64,000 nt of DNA from Bacillus tuaregi (GCF_900104575.1 NZ_LT629731.1:4243111-4307110), one strand, 5' to 3'. Counted from the stretch's first letter, positions 52,506-62,387 are shown. The notes: generated by a model not told the origin, from the sequence alone. Numbers and translations: made by a program.

Positions 52506-52570
52506 ATGCAAACTTTATTCTTCTTATGCAGACTTTTTTCTTATTCTGCAAACTTTATTTTGTTTTAACA
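52506..52570. repeat. right end of the element next to glmS
   Basis: Three abutting 20-base iterons then TAACA at the CAAAG duplication. Confidence 0.82.
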
Positions 52571-52575
52571 CAAAG
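52571..52575. repeat. target-site duplication CAAAG, right copy
   Basis: Partner of 10657-10661; 22 bases separate it from the glmS stop codon (52598-52600). Confidence 0.85.
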
Positions 52576-52630
52576 GGGTGTTTCTTCGCAACATTTATTA
52601 CTCAACCGTAACAGATTTTGCTAGATTACG
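52571..52630. other. attTn7 region of glmS
   Basis: Insertion point plus the last codons of glmS, the segment that TnsD recognises in Tn7. The glmS reading frame is undamaged. Confidence 0.8.
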
Positions 52631-54400
52631 CGGCTTATCGACATCGCAGTTGCGGTGCAGGGCTGCGTAGTAAGCGAAGAGCTGCATTGGGATTACAGAG
52701 ATAAGAGGTGTTAATAGTTCATGCACCTCCGGAATCACGAAACGGTCATCAGCCATTTCAAGTCCCTTCATGGAGATAATACATGGATTTGCTCCGCGGG
52801 CAACGACCTCTTTTACATTACCGCGAATACTTAAGTTCACACTTTCCTGTGTAGCTAAGGCAATAATTGGAGTACCGTCTTCAATTAAAGCAATCGTTCC
52901 ATGCTTTAACTCTCCACCTGCAAAGCCTTCAGCCTGAATATAAGAAATTTCCTTTAATTTCAATGAGCCTTCAAGACATACATAGTAGTCTACGCCACGG
53001 CCAATAAAGAAGGCATTTCGAGTTGTTGCAACATACTCACTAGCCATTTTTTCAAATTCTTCTTTGGTGTCACAAAGGACCTCCATCGCATTAGCAACAA
53101 TTCCAAGTTCTCGAGAAAGATCGAAGTCGACTTCGATATTCTTGCTCTTTGCAACCACTTCAGCGAGGATTGCCAATACTCCTAATTGAGCTGTATAGGC
53201 TTTTGTAGAAGCAACCGCAATTTCAGGACCAGCATGCAGCAATAATGTATAGTCTGCTTCTCTCGATAGCGTGGAGCCGGGAACATTTGTAATCGTTAAT
53301 GCTTTATGGCCAAGCTCTTTAATTTGAACCAGAACAGCACGGCTATCAGCAGTTTCACCGCTTTGTGAGATAAAAATAAACAGCGGCTTTTCAGATAATA
53401 ATGGAATGTTATAGCCAAACTCACTAGCAATATGAACTTCGACAGGAACGGCAGCCAATTTCTCAATAAACTGCTTTCCTACTAGGCCTGCATGATAAGA
53501 TGTTCCAGCAGCAATAATATAGATACGATCGGCATCTTTCACTGCCTTCACAATGTCCTCATCAACTTCCAATTCGCCATTTTCACTGCGATACTTTTGA
53601 ATAATTTTACGTAGTACTAGTGGCTGTTCGTCAATTTCCTTCAGCATAAAATGCGGATAGGTTCCTTTTTCAATATCACTAGCATCCAATTCAGCACGGT
53701 ATGGGTTACGCTGTACCACTTCACCGGAAAGTGTTTTGATGGTTACTTCGTTTTTCGTAACAATAACGATTTCCTTATCCATGATTTCAACAAAACGGTC
53801 TGTAACCTGTAGCATTGCCAATGCATCACTGGCAACGACATTGAAATCTTCCCCGATTCCAACTAAAAGAGGGCTTTTATTTTTGGCTACATAGATGATA
53901 TCCGAATTTTGTTCATCCAGTAAGGCTATCGCATAAGAACCCTTCAATAGCCCAAGAGTTTGACAGAAGGCGTTCTCCACATCTGTTCCTTTGTTAACCA
54001 ATAACTCAATTAGCTGAACGATAATTTCAGTATCTGTATCACTTTGTAATGATACATCCATTAAATACTCATTCTTAATTAATTCGTAGTTTTCGATTAC
54101 ACCGTTATGAACAAGTGTAAAACGGCCAGAATTACTTTTGTGCGGATGTGCATTTGATTGACTTGGTACACCATGTGTAGCCCAGCGTGTGTGACCAATA
54201 CCTGTATTAGCTAAAAGATCATAATCCACGATACTACGTAGATCAGCAATACGACCTTTTTCTTTAAACACTTGAACACCATCATCATTCATTAATGCGA
54301 TACCGGCAGAATCATATCCTCTATATTCCAGCTTTTCTAATCCCTTTAATAAAACCTCTTTTGAATCTTGATTACCAATATATCCTACTATTCCACACAT
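52598..54400 (-). CDS. glmS: glutamine-fructose-6-phosphate aminotransferase
   Basis: 600 residues, normal length. Makes glucosamine-6-phosphate from fructose-6-phosphate and glutamine, first step to UDP-GlcNAc and the cell wall. N-terminal glutaminase starts [11 protein letters not shown] with the catalytic Cys2; [19 protein letters not shown]; two SIS domains ([34 protein letters not shown]) and the C-terminal [11 protein letters not shown] loop. Controlled by the glmS ribozyme at 54611-54760. Its 3' end is the Tn7 target. Confidence 0.98.
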   Translation of the reverse strand: MCGIVGYIGNQDSKEVLLKGLEKLEYRGYDSAGIALMNDDGVQVFKEKGRIADLRSIVDYDLLANTGIGHTRWATHGVPSQSNAHPHKSNSGRFTLVHNGVIENYELIKNEYLMDVSLQSDTDTEIIVQLIELLVNKGTDVENAFCQTLGLLKGSYAIALLDEQNSDIIYVAKNKSPLLVGIGEDFNVVASDALAMLQVTDRFVEIMDKEIVIVTKNEVTIKTLSGEVVQRNPYRAELDASDIEKGTYPHFMLKEIDEQPLVLRKIIQKYRSENGELEVDEDIVKAVKDADRIYIIAAGTSYHAGLVGKQFIEKLAAVPVEVHIASEFGYNIPLLSEKPLFIFISQSGETADSRAVLVQIKELGHKALTITNVPGSTLSREADYTLLLHAGPEIAVASTKAYTAQLGVLAILAEVVAKSKNIEVDFDLSRELGIVANAMEVLCDTKEEFEKMASEYVATTRNAFFIGRGVDYYVCLEGSLKLKEISYIQAEGFAGGELKHGTIALIEDGTPIIALATQESVNLSIRGNVKEVVARGANPCIISMKGLEMADDRFVIPEVHELLTPLISVIPMQLFAYYAALHRNCDVDKPRNLAKSVTVE

Positions 54401-54610
54401 ATTTCTTCATCCTCCCTATAAGGGAACAAGAAGTCTTTATATAAAGTTCAAGCTGATCAATGGCTCACAAATATTAGGTGCGACCGGTCGCATACGTACT
54501 TGCAAGGCATCCCTTTACAACTTTTTTTGGGACATTCTTGTCCCCTTATCTCTGTATTGTTTTTTATCAAATATGATGACGGACCCATGATAGATCCTAT
54601 CTTGTTTAGC

Positions 54611-54760
54611 ATACCCTTCCCTTTGTCCATTAAGTTACCCTAATGATTTAAGGAAGTGTTTTTCGGTTGTGCTGGCAACCGGGAGGCATCCGCCGAAAAT
54701 TCGATAAACCTCCTCCTCGTCAACTATCATCCATCACATGGATGTAGTCCAGGCGCTTTT
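54611..54760 (-). ncRNA. glmS ribozyme-riboswitch
   Basis: In the glmS leader, reading leftward: AGCGCCTGGAC (cleavage just before the A at 54757), TTGACGAGGAGGAGG, TTTATCGAATTTTCGGC, GGATGCCTCCCGGTTG and the P3-P4 part TTAGGGTAACTTAATGGAC. These are the conserved core strings of the class. Cleaves its own mRNA when glucosamine-6-phosphate is bound, lowering glmS expression. Confidence 0.93.
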
Positions 54761-54928
54761 ACATTTAATTGGTGGTTATATTAAGCTCTCGCCTCCTTCA
54801 TTATGATATGTGTTGTTCCTTATATGGTTCAGAAACAAGAACAATCATACAATAGTTTATAAACCTCGTCAATCATGGTCATATTATGTTCACTTTTTTA
54901 CTACTGTACACCATAAAATATGCGCAGC

Positions 54929-54998
54929 AAAAAAAATGGTGTCAGGCACCAATGATGGACAAATTAGTACAATTTGTCTTTTTGTGGTGCCTGACACC
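54929..54998 (-). terminator. terminator of the cdaA-cdaR-glmM operon
   Basis: Minus strand GGTGTCAGGCACCA ... TGGTGCCTGACACC then ATTTTTTTT, with an inner GACAAATT / AATTTGTC stem. The GGTGTCAGGCACC stem is a recurrent hairpin in Bacillaceae genomes. It separates glmM from the ribozyme-controlled glmS. Confidence 0.8.
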
Positions 54999-55005
54999 CA
55001 ACTAT

Positions 55006-56355
55006 CTATTCCGTTAATCCCATTTCATTTTCAACGACCTGTGCAATGCGGCTGACATAGGATTCGCAAAGCTCCTCTGTTGATGCTTCGGCCATAACAC
55101 GTACAAGAGGTTCTGTTCCTGAAGGACGAACGAGGATTCTTCCATTCCCGTTCATTTCCTCTTCAACCTCTTGAATGACCTTACTTACCTTTTCATTATC
55201 CGTTACATGGTGCTTGTCCTTCACACGAATATTCACAAGCTTTTGCGGATATTTCTTCATTTCCGCTGCAAGCTCTGATAATGGCTTATTTGTCATCTTC
55301 ATAATATTTATTAGTTGAACACCTGTTAACAATCCATCTCCGGTTGTGTTGTAATCAAGGAAGATAATATGCCCTGACTGCTCACCGCCCAGATTATAGC
55401 CGTTCTTCTTCATTTCTTCAACGACATAGCGGTCACCGACAGCAGTTGAAATGCTATGAATCCCTTGTGTCTCCAATGCTTTATAAAAACCTAGATTACT
55501 CATAACTGTCGATACAACTGTACTCTGCTTAAGTAAACCATGCTCTTTCATATACTTTGCACAAATATACATAATCTGGTCGCCATCAACGATTTCGCCA
55601 TTTTCATCAACTGCAATGATGCGGTCGCCATCACCGTCAAAGGCAAGGCCAACATCCGCTCCCTTTTCCTTTAAAAAGGCTGCCAGAGCTTCAGGGTGTG
55701 TGGAACCGACACCCTCGTTAATATTCAGCCCATTAGGTGACGCGCCCATTGTCGAGATATCAGCGTCAAGATCAGCAAATAAATAGGTGGCAAGGTTCGA
55801 TGTGGCTCCATGTGCACAGTCTAATGCAATATGTATATCTGAGAAATCCTCGTCCACTGTTTGTTTTAAATACTGTAAATACTTTTGCACACCTTCAAAG
55901 TAATCATTTACCAAGCCTAATTCAGCACCAATCGGTCTTGGCAGTTGATCTTCTTCCAGGTCCATTAGCTTCTCTATTTCATTTTCCTGCTCATCAGATA
56001 ATTTAAATCCATCAGGACCAAAAAATTTAATTCCATTGTCAGCCACTGGGTTATGAGAAGCAGAAATCATCACTCCTGCCTGAGCTCCCATTGCTTTTGT
56101 TAAATAGGATACTCCTGGTGTAGAAATAACGCCTAAACGCATGACTTCCGCGCCAATGGAGAGAAGTCCAGCTACAAGAGCCCCTTCTAGCATGTGCCCA
56201 GAAATACGTGTGTCACGTCCAATTAATACCTTTGGCCGAGCATGGTTTTTCGTTAATACAAAACCACCAAAGCGTCCTAATTTGAAAGCCAGTTCCGGAG
56301 TTAACTCACTATTTGCCACTCCTCTGACTCCATCAGTACCGAAATATTTACCCAT
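55006..56355 (-). CDS. glmM: phosphoglucosamine mutase
   Basis: 449 residues. Interconverts glucosamine-6-phosphate and glucosamine-1-phosphate, the step after Glm[16 protein letters not shown] start, active-site serine loop [15 protein letters not shown], metal loop DGDGDR, sugar loop GGEQSGH and phosphate loop [12 protein letters not shown]. Third gene of cdaA-cdaR-glmM. Confidence 0.98.
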   Translation of the reverse strand: MGKYFGTDGVRGVANSELTPELAFKLGRFGGFVLTKNHARPKVLIGRDTRISGHMLEGALVAGLLSIGAEVMRLGVISTPGVSYLTKAMGAQAGVMISASHNPVADNGIKFFGPDGFKLSDEQENEIEKLMDLEEDQLPRPIGAELGLVNDYFEGVQKYLQYLKQTVDEDFSDIHIALDCAHGATSNLATYLFADLDADISTMGASPNGLNINEGVGSTHPEALAAFLKEKGADVGLAFDGDGDRIIAVDENGEIVDGDQIMYICAKYMKEHGLLKQSTVVSTVMSNLGFYKALETQGIHSISTAVGDRYVVEEMKKNGYNLGGEQSGHIIFLDYNTTGDGLLTGVQLINIMKMTNKPLSELAAEMKKYPQKLVNIRVKDKHHVTDNEKVSKVIQEVEEEMNGNGRILVRPSGTEPLVRVMAEASTEELCESYVSRIAQVVENEMGLTE

Positions 56356-56468
56356 TGTTTGAATCGCTCCTTCTAGGATTATTCCTATATCGTATAGAGG
56401 GACACCGGTTCTTCCCTCTAAATCATTTTGTTTTGTTTTATGATTATTTAAGAAAATTCATTTAAAAG

Positions 56469-57743
56469 CTAAGCCTGTTGTTTTTCCGAAATAGCTACCG
56501 TAATAGTATTAATATCGGATGTCCAGGTGACATTTTCCGGACCCTTAACATCCAGCTTGACCTTGTGCTCTCCTACACTCAATTCAGCCACATTCACTGA
56601 TAATTGGAAATCAGATTCATTAATTCCCGTAAGGACACTTTCTTTTCCTGTTATGGTTAAATCAAGGCTACCACTTGCTGGGTCCCGAAAAACAGCATGA
56701 TAGTTTTCCGGCAACCCAATAAAGCGGATGGGAAGCTTTGCTAGTGTTTTGGTTGTCTCTACTTCAGTTCCAGACGTTTCTTCACTGTTAGAGCTAATTT
56801 TAACCGTCGCTTTAACCGTTTTAGGTGTTACTTCTTTGATTTCATCAGAAATGATAACTGGCAGGGTCAAGTCCGTACTTTCTTTCAGCGAGCTAACGTC
56901 GACTTCTACTCTCACAGCTTCTGTCTTATCCAAAATATCCTGATTTGCAGAAATCGTTGCCTCATTTGTATCTAAAGTAATAGACTCAATAGTTACTCCT
57001 TCAGCAGGTGCACCTTTCTCAACTACATCGATTTTCACCGTTTTACTTAGCTTCTTAATCGGAACCGTTACATTGACTACCTCATGATCTACAATAACAT
57101 TTAACTTATTTAAATTTTCATCTAGAACCGTCACTCTAGCTGATTCATCAATGGTGTCATTCACTGTTTTATTGATGTCAATAATAGCCTTTACATAACT
57201 AATTTTATCCATTACATCTTTGCCGCCGGTAATTTTTACTTTATTCGGCTTTACAACAGGAGCACCTGCCTCATATCCATCTGCAACTAGCTTATGATTA
57301 AACTCAGCATCGATCGTATATTCCTTTGTGACCTTTTCCTGTACGTTTACTTCAACATAGTCTGGATTAATCGTAGCCTTTAATTTATCAGACAGATTCC
57401 TGATTTGGAGCTTGACCCGTTGCTTACCAACCTTTACGTCTGATAAATCAGCATATACTTCAAAATCCTTCTGCGTCTTCGCAACCTGCAAATTAGGAGT
57501 AGGTCCCTTTAGAGTCACTTCAACTGTTTCCGGGACACCTGTGATGACAAGGTTGTCCGTATCGTAATAGCTCTTAACCGGAATGTTGGGGATAATTTCT
57601 GACTGTTCACTGCCTGGAACATTTATTTCATTGGTATCCTTACTGCTGTCATAGACAGTACCAAATAATAACAAAGCTAATAACAAAGCTACTAGTTTCA
57701 TAAACAGCTTACTATCCGTTAGTTGATCGAGCCATTTATCCAT
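56469..57743 (-). CDS. cdaR: CdaR (YbbR) regulator of diadenylate cyclase
   Basis: 424 residues. N-terminal membrane anchor (LFMKLVALLLALLLFGTVYD) and four YbbR repeats outside the membrane. Binds and tunes CdaA. Overlaps cdaA by eight bases, translationally coupled. Confidence 0.95.
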   Translation of the reverse strand: MDKWLDQLTDSKLFMKLVALLLALLLFGTVYDSSKDTNEINVPGSEQSEIIPNIPVKSYYDTDNLVITGVPETVEVTLKGPTPNLQVAKTQKDFEVYADLSDVKVGKQRVKLQIRNLSDKLKATINPDYVEVNVQEKVTKEYTIDAEFNHKLVADGYEAGAPVVKPNKVKITGGKDVMDKISYVKAIIDINKTVNDTIDESARVTVLDENLNKLNVIVDHEVVNVTVPIKKLSKTVKIDVVEKGAPAEGVTIESITLDTNEATISANQDILDKTEAVRVEVDVSSLKESTDLTLPVIISDEIKEVTPKTVKATVKISSNSEETSGTEVETTKTLAKLPIRFIGLPENYHAVFRDPASGSLDLTITGKESVLTGINESDFQLSVNVAELSVGEHKVKLDVKGPENVTWTSDINTITVAISEKQQA

Positions 57744-58563
57744 GTTTCTTCCCCCTCCAGTTCCAACGAGCTGAAGAAGCTTGTTTCTCTGTAGTTGGAG
57801 CTAATAATTCATTTGTTAGCATCTCGCGAAAAGCTTCCTTGCCTAAATCCCTATGCAGTTTACCGTTTTTGGTCAAAGAAACAGCACCCGTTTCCTCTGA
57901 TACAACCACTGTTAAACTGTCCGTCACTTCACTAATACCAATTGCGGCACGGTGTCTTGTCCCCAGTTCTTTTGAAATAAACGGACTTTCTGATAATGGT
58001 AAATAACAAGCTGCGGCTGCCACTCTGTTTTTTTGTAAAATAACGGCCCCATCATGGAGCGGTGTATTGGGAATAAAGATATTGATCAACAGCTCAGATG
58101 ATATTTTCGAATCGACTTCAATTCCTGTTTCAATATAGTCACTCATTCCCGTTTCCATCTCTAAAGAAATGAGCGCCCCTATTCTTCTTTTCGCCATATA
58201 ATCAACTGCTTTTATGATGGCTTCAACCGTTTTTTCCTGATCATCCTCTTCCCGGGAGCCTGTTCTAGAAAAGAACCTTCCGCGGCCTAATTGTTCTAGG
58301 GCTCTTCTTAATTCCGGCTGAAAAACGATAATAATGGCTAGAAATCCCCAATCAATAATTTGATCAGTTATCCAAAAAAGTGTTTGAAGATGGAAGACTT
58401 CACTTATCAGCTGGACAATGAGAATAACAAAAATACCTTTTAAAAACTGGACAGCCTTCGTCCCTCTGACAATCATTATTATTTTATAAATGACGTACCA
58501 AACGAGGAGAACGTCAACAGTATTAGCCAAATATTCCATTAGTTGAAGGTCTTCAAACAACAT
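57736..58563 (-). CDS. cdaA: CdaA diadenylate cyclase
   Basis: 275 residues. Three membrane helices then a DAC domain with DGAVILQKNRVAAAACYLP and GTRHRAAIG (the DGA and RHR motifs). Condenses two ATP to c-di-AMP, essential for potassium and wall homeostasis. First gene of the operon with cdaR and glmM. Confidence 0.97.
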   Translation of the reverse strand: MLFEDLQLMEYLANTVDVLLVWYVIYKIIMIVRGTKAVQFLKGIFVILIVQLISEVFHLQTLFWITDQIIDWGFLAIIIVFQPELRRALEQLGRGRFFSRTGSREEDDQEKTVEAIIKAVDYMAKRRIGALISLEMETGMSDYIETGIEVDSKISSELLINIFIPNTPLHDGAVILQKNRVAAAACYLPLSESPFISKELGTRHRAAIGISEVTDSLTVVVSEETGAVSLTKNGKLHRDLGKEAFREMLTNELLAPTTEKQASSARWNWRGKKHG

Positions 58564-58750
58564 TGTTCTTCCTCCATTTATTAATTGTTAACTTTGGTAC
58601 ATAAGAATCTATTATATCATGAGAGTTTTTATTTGATTCGCTTCATTATGTATCTTTCCTATTATACCACAATAGGTACAAATACCAATCCAGTAACTGC
58701 TCGTATATCCATTATTAGAATAACTTGAACATGGAAGAAAAACTAGCATG

Positions 58751-58779
58751 AAAAAACCCTGCCTTAGCAGAGTTTTTTT
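58751..58779 (-). terminator. terminator of sigW-rsiW
   Basis: Minus strand ACTCTGC-TAAG-GCAGGGTTTTTT. Confidence 0.8.
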
Positions 58780-58787
58780 ATGGCAAA

Positions 58788-59459
58788 CTAGGCATTATCA
58801 TCATTTTTCCCGACGACCTTTTGTTCATCAAATATGCTGAAGACCTCTTCACCTGTTTCCTTTATGTGATACCAAAGCCACTCGAACACTTCATTAATTT
58901 CTTTTATCTCACCTGTTACGTTTCCGGCTGATGCCATGTATTGTTCTCCATTAATAACGGTAACATTGCCATCAACCTGACCTTCAATTTTTAATTTACC
59001 ATTACGAACTATAATATCTCCCTCTACAACCTCACCGTCCGGAACGATGACTGTATCATTTTGGACGATTAAATTTGGCTGCTTTGAAACAGAGAATTGT
59101 TGATCCTGGTTCCAAGTCGATAACAGACTGCCTGTCATTAATACAAGAAATAGAGAGGCTGCTGTCAGTAATGGATGCTGCATAAACCACCGTTTGACAC
59201 CAACTTTTCGCTTTTCCTTAGGCAAATTAGCCATAATATTTTCTGTAAAATTGCTAGGTGCTTGAATATGTGATGTACTTTGCACTAAGGCAATCGACCT
59301 TTTTAATTGATGAAAATATAATTTGCAATCCATACAGCGGTGAATATGCTCTCTTAATTCTTTTTCATGTTCGGCTGAGATCTCATCATCTAAGTATTCA
59401 TGCATATAAGCTACCAATTTTTCTGGACATTTCAAAGTTCTCACCCTCTTATCACACAT
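58788..59459 (-). CDS. rsiW: anti-sigma-W factor RsiW
   Basis: 223 residues. N-terminal zinc anti-sigma domain (H-x3-C-x2-C: HIHRCMDCKLYFHQ), one membrane span (HPLLTAASLFLVLMTGSLLS) and an extracytoplasmic domain with the VNGDVxVxxGxxxIEGxVDGNV-type repeats. Holds SigW at the membrane until regulated proteolysis. Overlaps sigW by eight bases. Confidence 0.93.
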   Translation of the reverse strand: MCDKRVRTLKCPEKLVAYMHEYLDDEISAEHEKELREHIHRCMDCKLYFHQLKRSIALVQSTSHIQAPSNFTENIMANLPKEKRKVGVKRWFMQHPLLTAASLFLVLMTGSLLSTWNQDQQFSVSKQPNLIVQNDTVIVPDGEVVEGDIIVRNGKLKIEGQVDGNVTVINGEQYMASAGNVTGEIKEINEVFEWLWYHIKETGEEVFSIFDEQKVVGKNDDNA

Positions 59460-60015
59460 GTCGTAATTGTTTTCTCAAAGCTTCCCGACCGCGATGAATT
59501 CTTGTTTTAACCGTTCCAAGCGGCATTTCAAGGATTTCGCTTATTTCATTCAATGACAGTTCTTCTATATATTTAAGCACGATAACTGTTCGGTATTTCT
59601 CAGGCAGATTTGAGATCTCTCTTTGTATGGTATCTTGGAGCTCCAGGCTTTCTACATCGTCCTCTGGAAGTCGTGTTTTTGAGGGAATCTGGGAATACAT
59701 TGTTAATCCTTCAGTTCCTGCAACTTCAGCGTCAAGATAATAATCAGGTTTTTTCTTTCGAATCCGATCAATACATAGGTTCGTGGCAATCCGATAGAGC
59801 CAAGTTGAAAACTTTAGGTTAATATTATAACTTTGAATATTGACATAAGCACGAATAAAGGCTTCCTGAGCAATATCCTCGGCTTCATGTCTATTACCCA
59901 GCATTCGAAATGACAGCTGAAACACTTTATCCTTATAAATTTCTACGATTTCTCCAAAAGCGTTTCGATCTCCCTTTAAAACCTGTTTTACGCGTTTTTT
60001 AATTATTGCTTCCAT
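59452..60015 (-). CDS. sigW: RNA polymerase ECF sigma factor SigW
   Basis: 187 residues. Region 2 (RMLGNRHEAEDIAQEAFIRAY, FSTWLYRIATNLCIDRIRK) and region 4 (LPEKYRTVIVLKYIEELSLNEISEILEMPLGTVKTRIHRGREALRKQL). Controls envelope-stress and antimicrobial-peptide defence genes. Preceded by its own type of promoter at 60050-60076. Confidence 0.96.
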   Translation of the reverse strand: MEAIIKKRVKQVLKGDRNAFGEIVEIYKDKVFQLSFRMLGNRHEAEDIAQEAFIRAYVNIQSYNINLKFSTWLYRIATNLCIDRIRKKKPDYYLDAEVAGTEGLTMYSQIPSKTRLPEDDVESLELQDTIQREISNLPEKYRTVIVLKYIEELSLNEISEILEMPLGTVKTRIHRGREALRKQLRHV

Positions 60016-60049
60016 TCTCTTACCTCCGCTCTATGCGGCTACTCGATAT

Positions 60050-60076
60050 TACGAATCGATACCGGAAAAGGTTTCA
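60050..60076 (-). promoter_or_regulatory. SigW autoregulatory promoter
   Basis: Minus strand TGAAAC, 17 bases, CGTA: the SigW consensus, 35 bases before the sigW start. Confidence 0.85.
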
Positions 60077-60210
60077 CTTTTCATCATTTTTTCATATTTA
60101 GTTTTTAATTAAAAGAATTTGGCTTGGTCTGCAAAAATGTGATGGTCTATTAGGAATTTTGGCAATTCTCAACCCTGACTTATGTATTTATTTTAACAAT
60201 ATTAGACAAA

Positions 60211-60247
60211 AAATAAGCAGTAACTGTCGATAATAGTTACCGCTTTT
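60211..60247 (-). terminator. terminator of arginase gene
   Basis: Minus strand AAAAAGCGGTAACT / AGTTACTGCTTATTTTTT. Confidence 0.75.
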
Positions 60248-60254
60248 TCGTCTA

Positions 60255-61151
60255 TTATAATAGTTTTTCGCCAAATAATGAACCCATTAATTTCACTGCT
60301 GCTGCTGCCGTTTTATTTTTTTCATCAAGGATTGGGTTGACTTCCACAAATTCAGCAGATGTAATGATCCCTGATTCAGCAAGCATCTCCATCGCTAGAT
60401 GACTTTCCCGATAGCTTACCCCGCCTGTAACAGGTGTTCCCACTCCTGGTGCATCTGAAGGGTCTAATCCGTCCAGGTCCAGCGATAAATGAACACCATC
60501 GGCCTTTTCCTTTAAATAGGAGATTGTTTCATCCATCACCTTTGTCATACCTAATCGATCAATTTCATGCATCGTGTATACCTTAATGCCTCTTTCCTTA
60601 ATTAGCACTCTTTCACCTTCATCTAATGAACGTGCCCCAATAATCACAATATGCTCTGGTTTCACTTTTGGACTATAGCCCATCATATTTGTAAGCAGCT
60701 CGTGACCTAATCCAATACTGACGGCTAAGGGCATCCCATGTATATTTCCAGTCGGAGATGTTTCGGCTGTATTTAAATCTCCATGTGCGTCAAACCAGAT
60801 GACCCCTAAATTCTTATAATGCTTTGCAACACCTGCTAATGTCCCAATCGCAATACTGTGGTCTCCACCTAATACTAAGGGAAAAGCACCCTCTTCTATT
60901 ACATCTGAGACAGCCTTAGCCAATTCCTCATTTTTCTCTGCAACGAGATGCAGGTTTCGCAAATTAGAATCGGGGTCAACCACAACCTCAGGACGGCCAA
61001 TTGCAATATCGCCTTTATCATCAATCTTATCAAAGAGCTTACTTAAGTTTTCATAAATTCCTGCGTAACGCATCGCACTCGGACCCATATCTACGCCACG
61101 TCTCATTTGCCCTAGGTCCATTGGCATCCCAATAATTGAAAGTTGTTTCAT
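60255..61151 (-). CDS. rocF: arginase
   Basis: 298 residues from ATG at 61149-61151 behind GGAGGTTA. Hydrolyses arginine to ornithine and urea. Manganese ligands in GGDHSIAIG, WFDAHGDLN, and SLDLDGLDPSDAPG; C-terminal EVNPILDEKNKTAAAAVKL. Single gene between the tRNA cluster and sigW, an order seen in many Bacillus. Confidence 0.97.
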   Translation of the reverse strand: MKQLSIIGMPMDLGQMRRGVDMGPSAMRYAGIYENLSKLFDKIDDKGDIAIGRPEVVVDPDSNLRNLHLVAEKNEELAKAVSDVIEEGAFPLVLGGDHSIAIGTLAGVAKHYKNLGVIWFDAHGDLNTAETSPTGNIHGMPLAVSIGLGHELLTNMMGYSPKVKPEHIVIIGARSLDEGERVLIKERGIKVYTMHEIDRLGMTKVMDETISYLKEKADGVHLSLDLDGLDPSDAPGVGTPVTGGVSYRESHLAMEMLAESGIITSAEFVEVNPILDEKNKTAAAAVKLMGSLFGEKLL

Positions 61152-61270
61152 AACGTAACCTCCATGTTGAATTATACATGATCGCATTTTGTATTATCCG
61201 CATGTTTCTTCTTATATATTATAAATTACCTTTATTAAAATTGTTAAAATCAAACATCTGTCCAAAATAA

Positions 61271-61302
61271 AAAAATCTTAGGAGATGTTCTCCTAAGATT
61301 TT
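61271..61302 (-). terminator. terminator of the rRNA-tRNA operon
   Basis: Minus strand AAAATCTTAGGAGA / TCTCCTAAGATTTTTTT just after tRNA-Lys. Confidence 0.85.
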
Positions 61303-61307
61303 CAAGA

Positions 61308-61380
61308 TGAGCCATGAAGGACTCGAACCTTCGACCCTCTGATTAAAAGTCAGATGCTCTACCGACTGAGCTAATGGCTC
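61308..61380 (-). tRNA. tRNA-Lys (TTT)
   Basis: Cloverleaf GAGCCATTAGCTCAGTCGG..., anticodon loop CTTTTAA. CCA not encoded. Last tRNA of the cluster. Confidence 0.96.
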
Positions 61381-61383
61381 TTA

Positions 61384-61458
61384 TGGCTGGGCTAGCAGGA
61401 TTCGAACCTACGAGTGACGGAGTCAAAGTCCGTTGCCTTACCGCTTGGCTATAGCCCA
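61384..61458 (-). tRNA. tRNA-Gln (TTG)
   Basis: Starts TGGGCTATAGCCAAGCGG, anticodon loop CTTTGAC, CCA encoded. Confidence 0.96.
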
Positions 61459-61531
61459 ATATAATGATATTTACAAAATAAAAAGGACATTTATTATTGT
61501 GTCCCGTTGCTTATGACTTATTCAAAATAAA

Positions 61532-61615
61532 TGGTGGAGGGGGACGGATTCGAACCGCCGAACCCAAGGGAGCGGATTTACAGTCCGCCGCGTTTAGCCA
61601 CTTCGCTACCCCTCC
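61532..61615 (-). tRNA. tRNA-Tyr (GTA)
   Basis: Starts GGAGGGGTAGCGAAGTGG, anticodon loop CTGTAAA, long variable arm, CCA encoded. Confidence 0.96.
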
Positions 61616-61649
61616 GGAATAATGGTTAATCTTTGAATGTAAGGAATCC

Positions 61650-61725
<76 letters not shown>

Positions 61726-61810
61726 AATTTCTAGTTACTAGTTGTTAGCTTTTAGTAGTTAGGAAATTACTCTACCTAACAAACTAATTACTAGTTACTA
61801 ACTACTAAAA
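61726..61810. repeat. low-complexity spacer between tRNA genes
   Basis: Repeated AGTTACTAGTTGTTAG-type words, also at 61890-61995. Looks like slippage-derived spacer sequence. Confidence 0.5.
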
Positions 61811-61886
61811 TGGTGGAGGATGACGGGCTCGAACCGCCGACCCTCTGCTTGTAAGGCAGATGCTCTCCCAGCTGAGCTAATCCTCC
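61811..61886 (-). tRNA. tRNA-Val (TAC)
   Basis: Starts GGAGGATTAGCTCAGCTGG, anticodon loop CTTACAA, CCA encoded. Confidence 0.96.
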
Positions 61887-62007
61887 GGGTTAGGTTTAGT
61901 TGTTAGTTGGTTAGTGATTAGTTAGATAGAAAAAACAGTGCTAATAGATATGACATAATTCTTATCTTTCATTTCTAATTACTAACAGCTAACTACCATC
62001 CTGTAAA

Positions 62008-62082
62008 TGGTGACCCCTACGGGATTCGAACCCGTGTTACCGCCGTGAAAGGGCGGTGTCTTAACCGCTTGACCAAGGGGCC
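62008..62082 (-). tRNA. tRNA-Glu (TTC)
   Basis: Starts GGCCCCTTGGTCAAGCGG, anticodon loop CTTTCAC, CCA encoded. Confidence 0.96.
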
Positions 62083-62098
62083 AATTTGTCTTTAAAAA

Positions 62099-62171
62099 AG
62101 CTTCCAATCGGGCTCGAACCGATGACCTCTTCCTTACCATGGAAGTGCTCTACCTGCTGAGCTATGGAAGC
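62099..62171 (-). tRNA. tRNA-Thr (GGT)
   Basis: Starts GCTTCCATAGCTCAGCAGG, anticodon loop ATGGTAA read as GGT; CCA not encoded. Confidence 0.93.
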
Positions 62172-62210
62172 GTTGCTCTTAAGCCAAGCAATCAGGCTTT
62201 ATAATAATAA

Positions 62211-62285
62211 TGGCTCCGCAGGTAGGACTCGAACCTACGACCGATCGGTTAACAGCCGATAGCTCTACCACTGAGCTACTGCGGA
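62211..62285 (-). tRNA. tRNA-Asn (GTT)
   Basis: Starts TCCGCAGTAGCTCAGTGG, anticodon loop CTGTTAA, CCA encoded. Confidence 0.96.
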
Positions 62286-62370
62286 AAGATAAAATCAGGC
62301 TATTGCAACTGTGCTTCAAAAGCCTATGGCTTTTGTTGCACAACTCATCCTCTTCAGGACGATGAGTTTC

Positions 62371-62387
62371 ACTGAGCTACTGCAGAA
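62371..62387 (-). pseudogene. 5' fragment of a tRNA-Asn-like gene
   Basis: Minus strand TTCTGCAGTAGCTCAGT matches the acceptor/D-stem start of the tRNA-Asn at 62285, then changes into a hairpin AACTCATC / GGATGAGTT. Lies between 5S rRNA and tRNA-Asn. Confidence 0.6.

Larger units (their letters stand above)
10662..52570. mobile_element. 41.9-kb composite Tn7-like element at attTn7 of glmS
   Basis: Begins TGTTAAATTAG, ends GTTTTAACA, is flanked by CAAAG duplications and ends 22 bases short of the duplication-to-stop interval typical of Tn7 next to glmS. tnsABCD lie at the glmS-proximal side reading inward, as in Tn7. The outer 2,197 bases at each side are direct copies of unit E, each with its own left and right ends; the 37,515-base inner part has a replication gene. 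The layout equals a cointegrate of a plasmid-like donor carrying E. Confidence 0.85.
50374..52570. mobile_element. unit E, copy B (2,197 bp)
   Basis: Same length and, by eye, same sequence as copy A at an offset of 39,712. Its right end abuts the CAAAG duplication and glmS. Flanked on the left by AACTA and on the right by CAAAG, so it has no duplication of its own; copy A is flanked by CAAAG and TAGTT. Only the outermost pair matches. Confidence 0.87.

Noticed and set aside
1..52570. CRISPR array or CRISPR-associated transposon
   Set aside because: No regularly spaced repeats with unique spacers and no cas genes were seen; the 20-base iterons abut each other without spacers.
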